Positions 37,180 to 44,934 of a DNA stretch of 64,000 nucleotides are shown here, one piece after another (the first letter of the stretch is position 1; the number at the start of each line of letters is the position of its first letter). Made by a program: the position numbers and the translations under genes. Source of the stretch: Joyebacterum sp964521425 (GTDB lineage Bacteria; Joyebacterota; Joyebacteria; Joyebacterales; Joyebacteraceae); the NCBI GenBank assembly GCA_964521425.1, contig CAZFRO010000002.1, forward strand, positions 128,880 to 192,879. The letters are read 5' to 3'. The notes beneath the pieces are model-generated. The model saw only the letters and a list, made by a program, of their open reading frames with translations, had not been told where the DNA came from and made no database searches.

Positions 37180-38353
37180 GGGTGGAACACCGGTTCGCGG
37201 TGACTACCTCCCGTTTGCCCGACCATCGATCGGACAGGCAGAGATAGATCTCGTAGTGGAGACCTTGAAATCTGGTTGGCTGACGGTCGGGCCTCGGACC
37301 AAGGAGTTCGGACGGAAGGTGGCGGAATACGTCGGCGTGCCCAACGCCGTGGCCCTGAGTTCATGCACAGCCGGTCTCCATCTGGCGCTCGACGCTTTTG
37401 GTGTGGGACCAGAGGACGAGGTCATTCTTCCCGCGCTCGATTTCGCCTCAGGCGTGAATACGGTGCTCCATCTTGGTGCGCGGCCTGTCCTCGTGGACGT
37501 TGACCGCGAGACCCTCAATATCACTCCTGAGATATTCGCAAGCGCGATAACAGATCGCACGAAGGTCCTCATGCCCGTGCATTTCGCCGGGCGTCCCTGT
37601 GACATGGACGGCATCATCACACTCGCTCAAGATAAGGGTCTCAGGGTCCTCGGAGACGGCGCCCACGCGATAGGAGCAGACATCGGAGGCAGGAAGATCG
37701 GCTCGATGGCCGATGCCACATCGTTCAGCTTCTACGTAACGAAGGGCATAACGACGGGCGAGGGTGGCGCCATTGCATCCCCGGATGCCAATCTGATCAC
37801 CAAGGTGGCGCGGCTAAGCCTCCACGGGATGAGCAGCGACGCATGGAAGAGGTACAGCGATCGAGGACCGTGGCACTACGAGATACTCGAGGCAGGTTAC
37901 AAGTACAACATGAACGATGTCCTGGCGGCGATGGGTCTCAAGCAGATGGACAGAGTGGATGAGTTCAGAGATCGCCGGACCGAGCTCGCACGCATCTACA
38001 GCGACGAATTCGCCGGGATACCTGAGGTCGAGCCGCCGCCCGACTACCACATGGGTCACCACGCCTGGCACCTCTACCCGATAAGGATCAAGATCGAGTC
38101 TCTCACGATCGACCGCGACCGCTTCATCAGGGACCTGATCGAAGAGGGCATAGGCGCAAGCGTGCACTTCATCCCGCTGCATTACCATCCGTGTTTCCGG
38201 GATCGGCTTGGCTATCACGAGGGGAGTTTCCCAGAGACGGAGCAGTATTTCGAGCGCGCCGTCTCGCTTCCGATCTACCCGTCGATGGCTGACGACGATG
38301 CGCGAGATGTTGTCACGGCGGTCGCCAAGCTGGTGGACTACTACCGGAGGTAG
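37154..38353 (+). CDS. DegT/DnrJ/EryC1/StrS sugar aminotransferase
   Basis: This PLP enzyme of 399 residues transfers an amino group to a keto-sugar nucleotide. Family motifs are SGWLTVGPRTKEFGRKVAEY, VALSSCTAGLHLAL, DEVILPALDFASGVN, GDGAHAIGADIGG and FSFYVTKGITTGEGGA, whose lysine should bind PLP. HFIPLHYHPCFR and ERAVSLPIYPSM are typical late motifs. The overlap with the upstream 4,6-dehydratase strongly suggests they act in sequence to make an amino-deoxy sugar for the surface glycan. Confidence 0.95.
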   Translation: MTKQIPAAEGGTPVRGDYLPFARPSIGQAEIDLVVETLKSGWLTVGPRTKEFGRKVAEYVGVPNAVALSSCTAGLHLALDAFGVGPEDEVILPALDFASGVNTVLHLGARPVLVDVDRETLNITPEIFASAITDRTKVLMPVHFAGRPCDMDGIITLAQDKGLRVLGDGAHAIGADIGGRKIGSMADATSFSFYVTKGITTGEGGAIASPDANLITKVARLSLHGMSSDAWKRYSDRGPWHYEILEAGYKYNMNDVLAAMGLKQMDRVDEFRDRRTELARIYSDEFAGIPEVEPPPDYHMGHHAWHLYPIRIKIESLTIDRDRFIRDLIEEGIGASVHFIPLHYHPCFRDRLGYHEGSFPETEQYFERAVSLPIYPSMADDDARDVVTAVAKLVDYYRR

Positions 38354-38358
38354 CCGGC

Positions 38359-39318
38359 GTGCGGATGGACCTCTCCACAGTCCTTGCCGAGAACGAATGG
38401 CGCGCCCTTGTCGAAAAGGACGGAGCCTCCTCTTTCTTCCAGACGCCCACCTGGAGTTCGCTGGTCGCGCTTCTGCCCGGATGGACCACTGCAGGTCTGG
38501 CCGCCCGAGTCGATGGCGAGCTGGTCGCAGCTCTGCCGTTCCTGAGGCACGAGCGACGTGGATTCACGACCCTCGAATCGATGCCGTTCGGTACCTACGG
38601 TGGCGTGCTGCTCTCACCGGCAGCCCCGCCCAACGCGGCCGCGTCATTGCTGGACGCTTTCGGACGCCTCGCTCGCACTCCAAGGATACTGACCGCGAGT
38701 GCCGTCGATTTCGCTGGAAGGCTTGTAGGCGACAGCGCGGGATTCGAGAGCCGACGCGATGAGGCGCAGGTTCTCGAGCTTGGTTCTGACTTCGATGAGT
38801 TGTGGAACGCATTCAAGCCGTCCCTCAGGAACAAGGTGAGGAAGGCGAAGAGCTCCGGAGTCACCGTGCGTCGTGCGGTGTCGCTTGGTGATTTCATTCA
38901 GTACAACGAGATGCTTGAGGAGTGCAGCAAGGGCTGGGGGATTCAGAACGTTTTCACAAGGGATTTCTTCGCGGCGCTGTTCGAGACAGGGGGAGAGGCG
39001 GTTCAGATGCTTCTGGCAGTACAGGATGGCATTGTGATCGCCGGAGATCTCAACTTCGTATGCGGGGACAGCGTCTTCAATTGGGGAAACGTTTCGAAGG
39101 AGTCCGCCAAGAGCCTGGCGGCGAACACGCTGCTTCACGCTCACGCCATCGAGGTCGCCGTGGCGGATGGGCGTCAGACGTACAATCTGGGGTCGAGCGC
39201 GGGCATCAAAGGCGTGGAGTCGTTCAAGTCGGCGTTCGGGACGAGCAAGGTCAGCTACAGAACGTACTTCGTCGAGAAGAGATGGTATCGAGCGCTCAGG
39301 GCAGTGGTGGCGCGCTAA
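38359..39318 (+). CDS. FemAB/GNAT-like acyltransferase
   Basis: This 319-residue protein has two GNAT-like halves. FFQTPTWSSLVALLPGW and GELVAALPFLRHERRG are in the first half. SLRNKVRKAKSSGVTVRRA, GIVIAGDLNFVCGD and YNLGSSAGIKGVESFKSAFG are in the second. This matches FemAB-related (PEP-CTERM-associated) proteins that transfer acyl or aminoacyl groups to cell-envelope sugars or peptides. GTG 38359 has GGAGG 8 nt upstream. The stop codon lies in the first unit of a tandem hairpin repeat. Confidence 0.85.
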   Translation: MRMDLSTVLAENEWRALVEKDGASSFFQTPTWSSLVALLPGWTTAGLAARVDGELVAALPFLRHERRGFTTLESMPFGTYGGVLLSPAAPPNAAASLLDAFGRLARTPRILTASAVDFAGRLVGDSAGFESRRDEAQVLELGSDFDELWNAFKPSLRNKVRKAKSSGVTVRRAVSLGDFIQYNEMLEECSKGWGIQNVFTRDFFAALFETGGEAVQMLLAVQDGIVIAGDLNFVCGDSVFNWGNVSKESAKSLAANTLLHAHAIEVAVADGRQTYNLGSSAGIKGVESFKSAFGTSKVSYRTYFVEKRWYRALRAVVAR

Positions 39319-39381
39319 AGCGCGTGGGCGCGCTAAAGCGCGTGGGCGCGCTAAAGCGCGTGGGCGCGCTAAAGCGCGTGG
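39310..39381 (+). repeat. Four perfect 18-bp tandem repeats, each containing a palindrome
   Basis: The unit GCGCGCTAAAGCGCGTGG is repeated exactly four times (39310, 39328, 39346, 39364). Each copy contains CGCGCT-AA-AGCGCG, so each RNA copy can fold into a small hairpin. The first copy includes the TAA stop of the FemAB-like gene and every later copy repeats an in-frame TAA. A degenerate fifth copy (GCACGCTAGAGCGTAG) lies at 39411-39426. The array ends just before the next gene. Confidence 0.95.
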
Positions 39382-39436
39382 GCGCGGCCGATCAGACGGT
39401 GGCCGCGTGGGCACGCTAGAGCGTAGAGGAGATCAA

Positions 39437-40684
39437 TTGAGAACAGGCTTGAAGATTCTCCTGCTTGTCGCAGTAGTCGTGCACGTGGCATTCGCCGTGT
39501 CGCTCGTGCACCCGGGACACTTCCTGAACCCTCTGTTTCCCGAGGGAATGCACAATATCGGCGAAGGACAGGGAAGCGACTTCTTCGCGTTCTACCAGGC
39601 GGGAAGCTACGTTCTCGAGGGCAGGGACATATACCAGAGACCGATGGACGATCCAGAGCGCTCAGTCCCGTACGCCTACTTCTACCGGTATCTTCCGTTC
39701 GTCGCATACACACTCGGAGTGGCGGCGAATGCCGTGAGTCCGTGGACCGCCTACTGGATATGGATAGCCATCGTTGAGCTTGCGCTCATCGGCTGCATCA
39801 TCCTGACTCGACGACTCACACGCGACAACTCTCTCTTTGCGCTTCTCGCCTCCATGTGGCTCCTCTACACGCCCTTCTACATTGAGCAGTACATGGGACA
39901 GCTGAACCTGCTCATGGCAGCCGGGATCTTTGTTATGGTCCTGTCCTACTCGGAAGGGAAGATGAAGCGGTTCGACTGGGTCTGGATCGCCACCGTAGTC
40001 ACCAAGCACCTGACCATTCTGTACGTACCGCTCATGCTGCGTCTCAAGAGATATCGGACGGTGTTCCTGACATTCGTGATACTGGGCGTTAGCGCCATAC
40101 CCTACCTGGCCATGAGGGCAAGCGGTGTTGGGGACTTCGCACACGACAATTTCGACCTCACACTCTATCCGTACCCCGGGAATTTCGGCGCTCTCGCGCT
40201 GCTCATGGTCCTCAAGATGCAGCTCTTCCCAGCGGCCTCGAGCATAGGTTTCAATCTTGGCCCGCTCAGGATGACTATCACGCGTGCGCTTGTTCTTCTG
40301 GTGATGATGGTACCCACCCTGACAAGTCTGAACATCACATTCAGAAGGCGGCCGTTCGATCTCCTCGAGTCAGTTGCGCTCTGGACGATGGTCTACTTCT
40401 TCGTGTTCAGAGAGGTCTGGGAGTACCATTACGTGCTCCTCCTGCCGCTCTTCGTGCTTCTCTACGCAAGGACAAGGGCGCGCGTTCTGTGGTACATATA
40501 CGCGATCGCGGCGGCGCCTACGTTCTTCATCCTGTACGACGTGCCCGGACGGAATCCGGAGGTCCAGTGGACGGCTCTTGAACATATCGCGAACCACGCG
40601 TTCAAGGTGATTCCCCTGGTCTGGCTATTCATATGGGTAGCTGCCGGCTTCCTCAGGCGCCATCCGAATCGAGGCGAAGAATGA
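39437..40684 (+). CDS. GT87-like (DUF2029) polytopic glycosyltransferase
   Basis: This 415-residue protein has about ten membrane helices. After the first helix comes the GT-C-type loop GQGSDFFAFYQAGSYVLEGR with DIYQRP, and later YFYRYLPFVAYTLG, YIEQYMGQLNLLMA and VTKHLTILYVPLML, all features of the GT87/DUF2029 family that uses polyprenyl-phosphate sugars outside the membrane. The start is TTG 39437, with GAGGAG 5 nt upstream. It overlaps the next gene (ATGA). Confidence 0.87.
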   Translation: MRTGLKILLLVAVVVHVAFAVSLVHPGHFLNPLFPEGMHNIGEGQGSDFFAFYQAGSYVLEGRDIYQRPMDDPERSVPYAYFYRYLPFVAYTLGVAANAVSPWTAYWIWIAIVELALIGCIILTRRLTRDNSLFALLASMWLLYTPFYIEQYMGQLNLLMAAGIFVMVLSYSEGKMKRFDWVWIATVVTKHLTILYVPLMLRLKRYRTVFLTFVILGVSAIPYLAMRASGVGDFAHDNFDLTLYPYPGNFGALALLMVLKMQLFPAASSIGFNLGPLRMTITRALVLLVMMVPTLTSLNITFRRRPFDLLESVALWTMVYFFVFREVWEYHYVLLLPLFVLLYARTRARVLWYIYAIAAAPTFFILYDVPGRNPEVQWTALEHIANHAFKVIPLVWLFIWVAAGFLRRHPNRGEE

Positions 40685-41775
40685 GAATCGCCTATCTATC
40701 CATCGGAGGACACATCCACACGGAGCGATGGCTCCGTTACTTCGCAGGGAAGGGGCACGATGTGCACCTCCTGACGGTGCAACCCGCTCCAATCGAGGGG
40801 GTGACGATTCACGACATACGCACGGGCATTCCCGTGAAGCCGCTTCACTACGCGGTCGCGCTCGGCAAGGTCAAGCGCATTCTGCGGGTGATCAGACCCG
40901 ATCTCCTGCACACGCACTTCCTGACCGGATACGGCTACTGGGGCGCCTACTCGGGCTTTCATCCGTTCATCATGACGGTCTGGGGAGATGACGTCTACAC
41001 AACCCCGCACCAGTCGTTCTTGAAGGGGAGGCTGGCACGCACAGCGCTCAAGCGCGCCGATCTCATCACCGGTGACTCCGAGGACATTCTCGCGCACGTG
41101 GTCGCCATGGGCGGGGACGCCGACAAATGCAGGGTGGTCCAGTGGGGAGTCGATCTCGACCGCTTCCGCCCCGACGCGGAAACCTCGGTCCGGGAGAAGC
41201 TCGGGATCCCGGCTGACTCCCCCCTTGTGATCAGCATCAGGAGTTTCACACAGGCCTACTACAACATAGACACGATAGTCCGCTCGATTCCTGCCGTGCT
41301 CCGTGAGCGTCCGGCTACACACTTCATCATTGCCGGAAACGAAGGTGATGATACGGAACTCAGACGGCTGGCCGCTGAACTCGGAATCGGCCCCAACGCG
41401 CACTTCGTCGGCAGGATTCCCCACGAGGATCTTCCGGCATATCTCGCAACCTCTGATGTGTTCCTGAGCGTTCCATCGGTGGATGCCACGCCCGTCTCGC
41501 TCCTTGAGGCGATGGCATGCGGGACAGCCGTTGTCGTCTCGAACCTGGCATCCGGTCTTGAGTGGGTGACCCACGAGGAGAACGGCCTCGTCGTCGAGCC
41601 CGCCAATCGCGTGGAGCTTGAGGCCGCCATACTGCGTCTGATTGACGCCCCCGAGATGCGTGCAAGCTTCGGGCGGATTGGGGTTGAGAAGGTGAGCGAG
41701 AAGGCGGACCACCAGGCACACATGGCCGTCATGGAAGGGCTCTGTCGCGAACTGGTCTCCGGGAAGGAGGCGTGA
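40681..41775 (+). CDS. Family 4 glycosyltransferase
   Basis: The GT-B enzyme (364 residues) starts RIAYLSIGGHIHTERWLRYF. It has DLLHTHFLTGYGYWGAY, TVWGDDVY, VQWGVDLDRFRPD as the linker region, and the donor site DVFLSVPSVDATPVSLLEAM followed by GTAVVVSNLASGLEWV. ATG 40681 overlaps the upstream GT87 stop; a GT2 gene follows 1 nt later. Sugar specificity cannot be read from sequence. Confidence 0.93.
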   Translation: MRIAYLSIGGHIHTERWLRYFAGKGHDVHLLTVQPAPIEGVTIHDIRTGIPVKPLHYAVALGKVKRILRVIRPDLLHTHFLTGYGYWGAYSGFHPFIMTVWGDDVYTTPHQSFLKGRLARTALKRADLITGDSEDILAHVVAMGGDADKCRVVQWGVDLDRFRPDAETSVREKLGIPADSPLVISIRSFTQAYYNIDTIVRSIPAVLRERPATHFIIAGNEGDDTELRRLAAELGIGPNAHFVGRIPHEDLPAYLATSDVFLSVPSVDATPVSLLEAMACGTAVVVSNLASGLEWVTHEENGLVVEPANRVELEAAILRLIDAPEMRASFGRIGVEKVSEKADHQAHMAVMEGLCRELVSGKEA

Positions 41776-41776
41776 G

Positions 41777-42709
41777 ATGCCCGGTAGATCTGTGAGCGTG
41801 ATCATACCGACCTACAACCGGCTCGCATTCCTCACGAAGACGCTGAGCGCTCTCTCGGAACAAACCTACCCATCCGAGCTTGTTGAGGTGGTTGTCGTGG
41901 ACGACTGCTCTCGCGATGAAACGCCCGCGTTCATCCGGAACCTCGATACGCGGTTCAAGCTCTTGAGCCTGCGCCACGAGAGAAACCGGGGCCGCGCGGC
42001 CGCGCGCAACACCGGGATCCGGGAGGCAGGTGGAGACCTCGTCCTCTTTGTTGATGATGATATGCGTTCGAGACCCGACCTCATCGAGCTGCACGTCGCT
42101 TTTCAGGAATCGCACGGTGAGTCGATGGTGATCGGAAGCGCGCTGCAGGCTCCGGAGCTTGGGTCGTCGACGGTCTATACCTACCTCGACAGCATGGGTG
42201 TCCACAAACTTAAGCCGGGCTCAAAGGCTCCGGCGCGCTACTTCGTCACCAACAACGCGTCAGTTCCCCGGAAGGCCCTGCTCGACGTGGGACTCTTCGA
42301 TGAGTCATTCACCAACTACGGATTCGAGGATACTGAGATCGCCTTCCGTGTGGAGGACAACCTCGGACTGGCCACCTGGTACTGCGATGAGGCCGTCGCA
42401 TATCATCTGCATGCTCAGAGCCTTGACGATGTGCTCCGGAAGCGGGAGGAGGCAGTGGCTGCCCTCCGAAGACTCCTCGAGATCCACCCCGGCCGCACGT
42501 CGGAACTCTCGATCGATGTTCTGCTACCTCCGGCCGATGGTGACTCGGTGTCGCTTCGCTCGAAGAAACTCCTGATGCTCCTCGCCACCAACCGACTCGG
42601 CTATCTCCTTACGCGCGCAGCCGCGAAGGCCATGCACCTTGGGCCGCTATCGGTTCCCGCTCTCACGTACCTGATCGCCTGCCGCTACAGGCGCGCCCTC
42701 GCGCTCTAG
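41777..42709 (+). CDS. Family 2 glycosyltransferase
   Basis: The 310-residue protein has SVIIPTYNRLAFLTKTLSAL, VVVDDCSRDETPAFI, NRGRAAARNTGIREAGGDLV, the DXD motif LFVDDDMRSRPD and NYGFEDTEIAFRVEDNLG. A hydrophobic patch near the C-terminus may associate with the membrane. It is the last gene of the glycan region; a non-coding boundary of nearly 500 nt follows. Confidence 0.92.
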   Translation: MPGRSVSVIIPTYNRLAFLTKTLSALSEQTYPSELVEVVVVDDCSRDETPAFIRNLDTRFKLLSLRHERNRGRAAARNTGIREAGGDLVLFVDDDMRSRPDLIELHVAFQESHGESMVIGSALQAPELGSSTVYTYLDSMGVHKLKPGSKAPARYFVTNNASVPRKALLDVGLFDESFTNYGFEDTEIAFRVEDNLGLATWYCDEAVAYHLHAQSLDDVLRKREEAVAALRRLLEIHPGRTSELSIDVLLPPADGDSVSLRSKKLLMLLATNRLGYLLTRAAAKAMHLGPLSVPALTYLIACRYRRALAL

Positions 42710-43032
42710 AATCTCCCACCGTGTTGCACTCTGGCGGCCCGCCATGCGCGGGCATCGTCATATGTAACAAGGCACTTCGATGGCACCCCCACTGAACTCA
42801 GCGCGAAAGCACCCAATGCACAGGCATTGCGGCGGATACTTCGCACCGTCACGCCGCGCGCGACGAGTGTGGCACGCTCCATGCTTCCTCTAACAGCTGG
42901 CAACAGGGAATACCGATGATCGCGTTCCCTGGCGTATACGTGAGCATCGCCAGGTCGTGGGCTGATCCCCATACCAGAGAATGAGTCGTACGCCACCTGT
43001 TGCACGTTACCTCGGGGAGCGCACATACAAAG

Positions 43033-43063
43033 GCGGCCTCCTCCGCATCGCGGAGGGGGCCGC
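43033..43063. terminator. Long GC-rich hairpin, possible terminator or insulator
   Basis: Arms 43033-43046 and 43050-43063 pair over 14 bp with one G-U pair and a loop of ATC. There is no following T-tract, so a classic intrinsic terminator is not shown. It may end transcription from the glycan region or be a DNA-level element. It overlaps a smaller alternative hairpin at 43060-43076. Confidence 0.45.
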
Positions 43064-43084
43064 AACTCGTTTGCGGCGTTTCGG

Positions 43085-43113
43085 TTGACACGTTATGCCC
43101 CCTCTGCTAGACT
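43085..43113 (+). promoter_or_regulatory. Putative promoter of the microcompartment operon
   Basis: A perfect TTGACA (43085-43090), a 17-bp spacer and TAGACT (43108-43113) lie about 85 nt before the first BMC gene. No operator can be named, and no regulator gene is next to the operon. Confidence 0.65.
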
Positions 43114-43198
43114 GCCCCCGACTTCGGTCAATTGCTGAGCCGACAAAGTATGAACCTCCTTCATTCCGCGTTCGCTTGGCTCGGTAGGGGGATGGAGC

Positions 43199-43849
43199 TT
43201 GGACCAAGTCGAGAGGATTGCACAGGAAGTCATGCGCAGGCTGGGCGGATCCGATCGAGATCAGGTCCAGGCCTTGGGCTCAATCCCGATTTCGGTCTCG
43301 GCGAGACACATACACATCTCTCGAGGTGTATTGGATAGGCTGTACGGTGAGGGGTTTGAACTCACCCGGCTGGCCGATCTGGGACAGCCCGGGGAGTTTG
43401 CATCCGACCAGACCGTGACGCTGGTGGGGCCGTCGTTGCGTGCAATCGAGCGGGTCCGCGTGTTGGGACCGGTTCGCGCTTACACGCAGGTTGAGGTCTC
43501 TGCCACTGATGCGGTCAGACTGAGTATCGAACCACCGATACGTCGTTCAGGGGACCTGGCAGGCAGCGAGACCGTCACTATTGTGGGTCCGGCCGGAACG
43601 GTGAGACTCCGCGAGGTGGCGATCCGTGCAATGCGCCACATCCATATGACTGAGCGTGACGCTGAGATCCACAGGGTGAAGGACGGAGATCTCGTGAGAG
43701 TCCGTTTCCCGGGACCGGCGGCGCTCGTACTTGAGAATACCCTGATTCGTGTCTCCAAGAGTGCACTTCTGGAGATGCATCTTGATACGGACAATGCAAA
43801 CGCGGCTGACGTGAGGCCGCCAATGACCGTGGATATCCTCCATTCGTGA
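43199..43849 (+). CDS. pduL: PduL-type phosphate acyltransferase of the microcompartment
   Basis: PduL swaps CoA for phosphate on acyl-CoA inside the BMC, recycling CoA and giving an acyl-phosphate for a kinase. Both metal-binding motifs are present: SVSARHIHIS and AMRHIHMTE, each in one of two related domains. The length is 216 residues. The N-terminal helix MDQVERIAQEVMRRLGG is amphipathic and fits an encapsulation peptide. The start is TTG 43199, with AGGGGGA about 6 nt upstream. It is the first gene of the operon. Confidence 0.95.
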   Translation: MDQVERIAQEVMRRLGGSDRDQVQALGSIPISVSARHIHISRGVLDRLYGEGFELTRLADLGQPGEFASDQTVTLVGPSLRAIERVRVLGPVRAYTQVEVSATDAVRLSIEPPIRRSGDLAGSETVTIVGPAGTVRLREVAIRAMRHIHMTERDAEIHRVKDGDLVRVRFPGPAALVLENTLIRVSKSALLEMHLDTDNANAADVRPPMTVDILHS

Positions 43850-43881
43850 ATGGAAGGGTCTAAAGCCAGGGGGTGAGACGA

Positions 43882-44151
43882 TTGCCGGGACTTGCGCTTG
43901 GAATGGTTGAGACCAAGGGAGTCGTTGGGCTCATAGAGGCCGCCGACGCGATGGTTAAGACCGCCAACGTCGAATTGACGAAGTACGAGAGGATCGGTGG
44001 CGGCTACGTTACCGCTATCGTCAGAGGTGATGTCGGAGCTGTGAAGGCCGCTGTTGCGGCAGGGGCTGCGGCCGCCGGCAAAGTCGGAGAGCTTGTTTCC
44101 TATCATGTCATACCAGCGCCGCACGAGATGCTGGAAGGAACGATGCTCTAG
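43882..44151 (+). CDS. BMC-H hexameric shell protein 1
   Basis: A single BMC domain (89 residues) forms the hexagonal facet tile. Visible features are LALGMVETKGVVGLIEAADAM, the pore-region segment GGGYVTAIVRGDVGAVKAAV and the late SYHVIPAPHEML. TTG 43882 is preferred because GGGGGTGAG lies upstream; an alternative GTG at 43873 overlaps that site. It is closely similar to the next gene, a tandem duplication with small differences near the pore. Confidence 0.95.
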   Translation: MPGLALGMVETKGVVGLIEAADAMVKTANVELTKYERIGGGYVTAIVRGDVGAVKAAVAAGAAAAGKVGELVSYHVIPAPHEMLEGTML

Positions 44152-44214
44152 GACCGATCAGGATTGCGGTCTGGAGCGTCTTCATACGATCTGACCCGTT
44201 CGCGGGAGGATGAA

Positions 44215-44511
44215 ATGGGCGAAGCCCTCGGAATGATCGAGACCAGGGGATTCATCGGGATGGTCGAGGCGTCCGATGCCATGGTGAAAGCAGCCAAGGT
44301 GAGGCTCGTCGGCTACGAGAAGGTCGGCGGGGGATACGTGACGGCCATCGTCCGCGGTGATGTGGCCGCGGTGCGCGCGGCGGTTGATGCAGGGATGGCA
44401 ACTGCCAGCAAGGTGGGCGAGCTGATCTCAACGCATGTCATACCACAGCCTCACTCAAGTCTCGAGGATGCGCTGCCGATCGGCAAGACAGCGAAGTCAA
44501 AAGCGAAGTAG
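44215..44511 (+). CDS. BMC-H hexameric shell protein 2
   Basis: This second BMC-H (98 residues) starts MGEALGMIETRGFIGMVEAS and has the pore-region segment GGGYVTAIVRGDVAAVRAAV. Compared with BMC-H 1 it has a longer basic C-terminal tail (IGKTAKSKAK). ATG 44215 follows GGGAGGA by 4 nt. A gap of 116 nt containing a perfect palindrome separates it from the next gene. Confidence 0.95.
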   Translation: MGEALGMIETRGFIGMVEASDAMVKAAKVRLVGYEKVGGGYVTAIVRGDVAAVRAAVDAGMATASKVGELISTHVIPQPHSSLEDALPIGKTAKSKAK

Positions 44512-44590
44512 ACACCAATCGCTATTCGGGACGGCGCATGGATCGGGCGTGGGCGGGCCGCTTGGGTGCGGTTCGAAGGGCTTGATCTTA

Positions 44591-44606
44591 AAGCAGCGCG
44601 CTGCTT
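44591..44606. promoter_or_regulatory. Perfect 16-bp palindrome between shell genes
   Basis: AAGCAGCGCGCTGCTT equals its own reverse complement. It lies in the 116-nt gap after the two BMC-H genes and 21 nt before the first BMC-P gene. It could be a protein-binding site or an RNA processing or stability element; nothing in the sequence decides between these. Confidence 0.4.
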
Positions 44607-44627
44607 CGCGGACGGCAGAGGTGAACC

Positions 44628-44915
44628 ATGAATATCGGCAAGGTTGTCGGGACAGTCGTCGCGAGCCAGAAGGACGAGAAGCTCACAGGCGCAAAGCTCC
44701 TGATCGTGAGACAAGTCGAACTGGATGGCAGCGAGACGGGATCGTTCGTCGTCGCGATCGATGCAGTCGGCGCCGGTGAGGGAGAGATGGTCCTCTACGC
44801 GAGCGGAAGCTCAGCGCGCCAGACTCCGCTCACGAAGGACAGACCTGCCGATGCCGTCATCATGGCCATCGTCGACTCCATCGAAGTCGGCGGAAAGCTC
44901 CTCTACGACAAGTGA
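44628..44915 (+). CDS. BMC-P (EutN/CcmL) pentameric vertex protein 1
   Basis: This 95-residue EutN/CcmL protein caps shell vertices as a pentamer. It shows MNIGKVVGTVVASQKDEKL at the start, LLIVRQV, VVAIDAVGAGEGEMVLYASG and AVIMAIVDSIEVGGK, the conserved pattern of the family. It is one of three divergent BMC-P paralogs in this operon. Confidence 0.95.
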   Translation: MNIGKVVGTVVASQKDEKLTGAKLLIVRQVELDGSETGSFVVAIDAVGAGEGEMVLYASGSSARQTPLTKDRPADAVIMAIVDSIEVGGKLLYDK

Positions 44916-44934
44916 ATCCAAGATCGGCAGACCC

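Larger units (their letters stand above)
42710..43198. other. Non-coding boundary between glycan region and BMC operon
   Basis: No credible gene is seen on either strand. The segment holds a 14-bp hairpin at 43033-43063, a second inverted repeat (CCGCAA/TTGCGG, 43060-43076) that shares bases with the first, and a strong promoter at 43085-43113. The first 300 nt (42710-43020) show nothing I can interpret. Confidence 0.6.
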
